In this document: piece by piece, positions 4,951-5,979 of the stretch
Position numbering within the stretch: the first letter of the stretch is position 1
Layout: every line of letters begins with the position of its first letter
Program-made: the position numbers and the translations under genes
Notes under the pieces: model-generated
Told to the model about the DNA's origin: nothing
What the model saw: the letters and a program-made list of their open reading frames with translations, nothing else
The model's database searches: none
Assembly (NCBI GenBank): GCA_027451915.1
Contig: DAIDHU010000187.1
Location: forward strand, 1 to 5,979
From: Thiomonas sp.
GTDB taxonomy: Bacteria > Pseudomonadota > Gammaproteobacteria > Burkholderiales > Burkholderiaceae_C
Direction of reading: 5' to 3'
Length of the DNA stretch: 5,979 bases

Positions 4951-5979
4951 ATGAGCACTCCACGAAACAGCAAGCCGCCGAAGCGGCGCTGGATGATCGG
5001 CGCCCTGCTCGGCGTCGGCATCCTGATCAACTACCTCGACCGCATCAGCCTGTCGGTGGCGGCGCCGCAGCTGCGCACCGAGTTCCACCTCTCGCCCGCC
5101 GAGGTCGGCCTGTTCCTCAGCGCCTTCTTCTGGTCCTACTCCCTGCTGCAGGTGCCCGCCGGCATGTTGCTGGACCGCCTCGGGCCCAAGCCCATCGGAC
5201 GCTGGGGCGCGCTGCTGTGGAGCGCGGCTTCGCTGCTCACCGCCGTGGCGGGGGGCTTCGGGGGCATTTTCGCGGCGCGGGTGCTGCTGGGCGTGGCCGA
5301 GGCGCCGGCCTTCCCGGCCTGCGCGAAGGCCACCGGCTACTGGTTCCCGCGCAGCGAGCGCGCGCTGGCCACCGCCTTGTTCGACGCCGCGGCCAAGTTC
5401 TCCAACGTGATCGGGGTGCCGCTGGTGGCCTGGGTGGTGGTGGCCTTCGGCTGGCGCTGGGGCTTCGGCGTGACCGCCGGGCTCAGCTTCGCGTATTTCG
5501 TCGCCTACTGGGCCCTGTACCGCGATCCGGGCGCCGACACGCGCCTCAGCGCCGCCGAGCGCCAGTACATCGTCGACGGCGGCGCGACTCCCGAGGGCGC
5601 CGCGCCCGCCGGCGCCATCAACATGGTCGGCTACGTGCTCACCAAGGCCAAGGTCTGGGGCCTGACCATCGGATTCGCCGCCTACGGCTATTCCTTCTAC
5701 CTGTTCCTGACCTGGCTGCCCAGCTACCTCGTGCAGGCCATGCACATGAGCATCCTCACCTCGGCCGAGTACACGGCCATTCCCTGGCTGGTGGCCACCT
5801 GCGCCGACCTGCTGGTGGGCGGCTGGCTGATCGACCGCCTGGTGGGCAGCGGCCGCGACGAATCCAGGGTGCGCAAGACCGTGCTCATCGCCGGCATGGT
5901 GCTGGGCCTGGCGGTGTTCGGCGCCACGCAGACCACCGATCCGGCCTGGGCCATCACCTGGATTTCCATCGCCCTGGGC
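4951..5979 (+). CDS. MFS transporter, anion:cation symporter (ACS) family, probable sugar-acid uptake; 3' truncated by window
   Basis: The open frame encodes 343 residues and runs off the window end; ACS carriers are usually about 420-450 residues, so roughly the last three membrane helices are missing. Residues 15-36 form TM1 with the ACS signature INYLDRISLSVAAP. The MFS motif A loop follows TM2 (GMLLDRLGPKP, 71-81). TM4 carries RVLLGVAEAPAFPA (110-122) and is followed by the conserved ATGYWFPRSERALATALFD segment. A hydrophilic central loop at about 191-222 separates the two six-helix halves, and GWLIDRL (291-297) is the second-half motif A equivalent. ACS members carry organic anions such as galactonate, glucarate, hexuronates and phthalate, typically with protons. 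Its place directly after gntK points to gluconate or a related aldonate. That substrate is inferred; the family assignment is secure. Confidence 0.88.
   Translation, partial: MSTPRNSKPPKRRWMIGALLGVGILINYLDRISLSVAAPQLRTEFHLSPAEVGLFLSAFFWSYSLLQVPAGMLLDRLGPKPIGRWGALLWSAASLLTAVAGGFGGIFAARVLLGVAEAPAFPACAKATGYWFPRSERALATALFDAAAKFSNVIGVPLVAWVVVAFGWRWGFGVTAGLSFAYFVAYWALYRDPGADTRLSAAERQYIVDGGATPEGAAPAGAINMVGYVLTKAKVWGLTIGFAAYGYSFYLFLTWLPSYLVQAMHMSILTSAEYTAIPWLVATCADLLVGGWLIDRLVGSGRDESRVRKTVLIAGMVLGLAVFGATQTTDPAWAITWISIALG

Noticed and set aside
4903..5745. Minus-strand open frame (280 codons) opposite the MFS gene
   Set aside because: The translation is rich in Gly, Glu, His and Gln without recognisable motifs, while the plus strand encodes a clear MFS carrier with conserved motifs.

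Overview
The window is GC-rich (roughly 70% by eye), densely coding DNA from a bacterium. Gene content and protein style suggest a proteobacterium, most likely a betaproteobacterium of the Burkholderiales type. That placement is inference from composition and family resemblance, not from a marker gene. Six protein genes are supported. There are no rRNA, tRNA, CRISPR or mobile-element signals.

Left part (1-2726, + strand): three consecutive myo-inositol catabolism genes. They are the 3' half of iolD (ThDP-dependent trihydroxycyclohexanedione hydrolase), iolE (2-keto-myo-inositol dehydratase) and iolB (5-deoxy-glucuronate isomerase). iolE makes the dione, IolD opens the ring, and IolB isomerises the product towards 5-keto-2-deoxygluconate. 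The remaining pathway genes and the iol regulator must lie outside the window.

Middle part (2650-4253, - strand): a LacI-family regulator of the gluconate GntR type is followed by a small Mpo1-like (DUF962) membrane protein whose start codon overlaps the regulator's stop codon (TGATG). The Mpo1-like gene runs 77 bp into the 3' end of iolB on the opposite strand, so the two modules meet in a convergent antisense overlap with no room for a terminator.

Right part (4254-5979): a 149-bp divergent control region leads into gntK (gluconokinase) and an MFS transporter of the anion:cation symporter (ACS) family, which is cut by the window end. The control region holds a perfect 14-bp palindrome with a central CpG (4295-4308) and a second, 11/14 matching copy directly before the gntK start codon (4388-4401). 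These are good candidates for paired operators of the adjacent regulator. The likely logic is that gluconate or a related sugar acid enters by the MFS carrier, is phosphorylated by GntK to 6-phosphogluconate, and the LacI-type regulator controls both arms. No undescribed system is evident; the most interesting points are the operator pair, the regulator-Mpo1 coupling and the antisense overlap.
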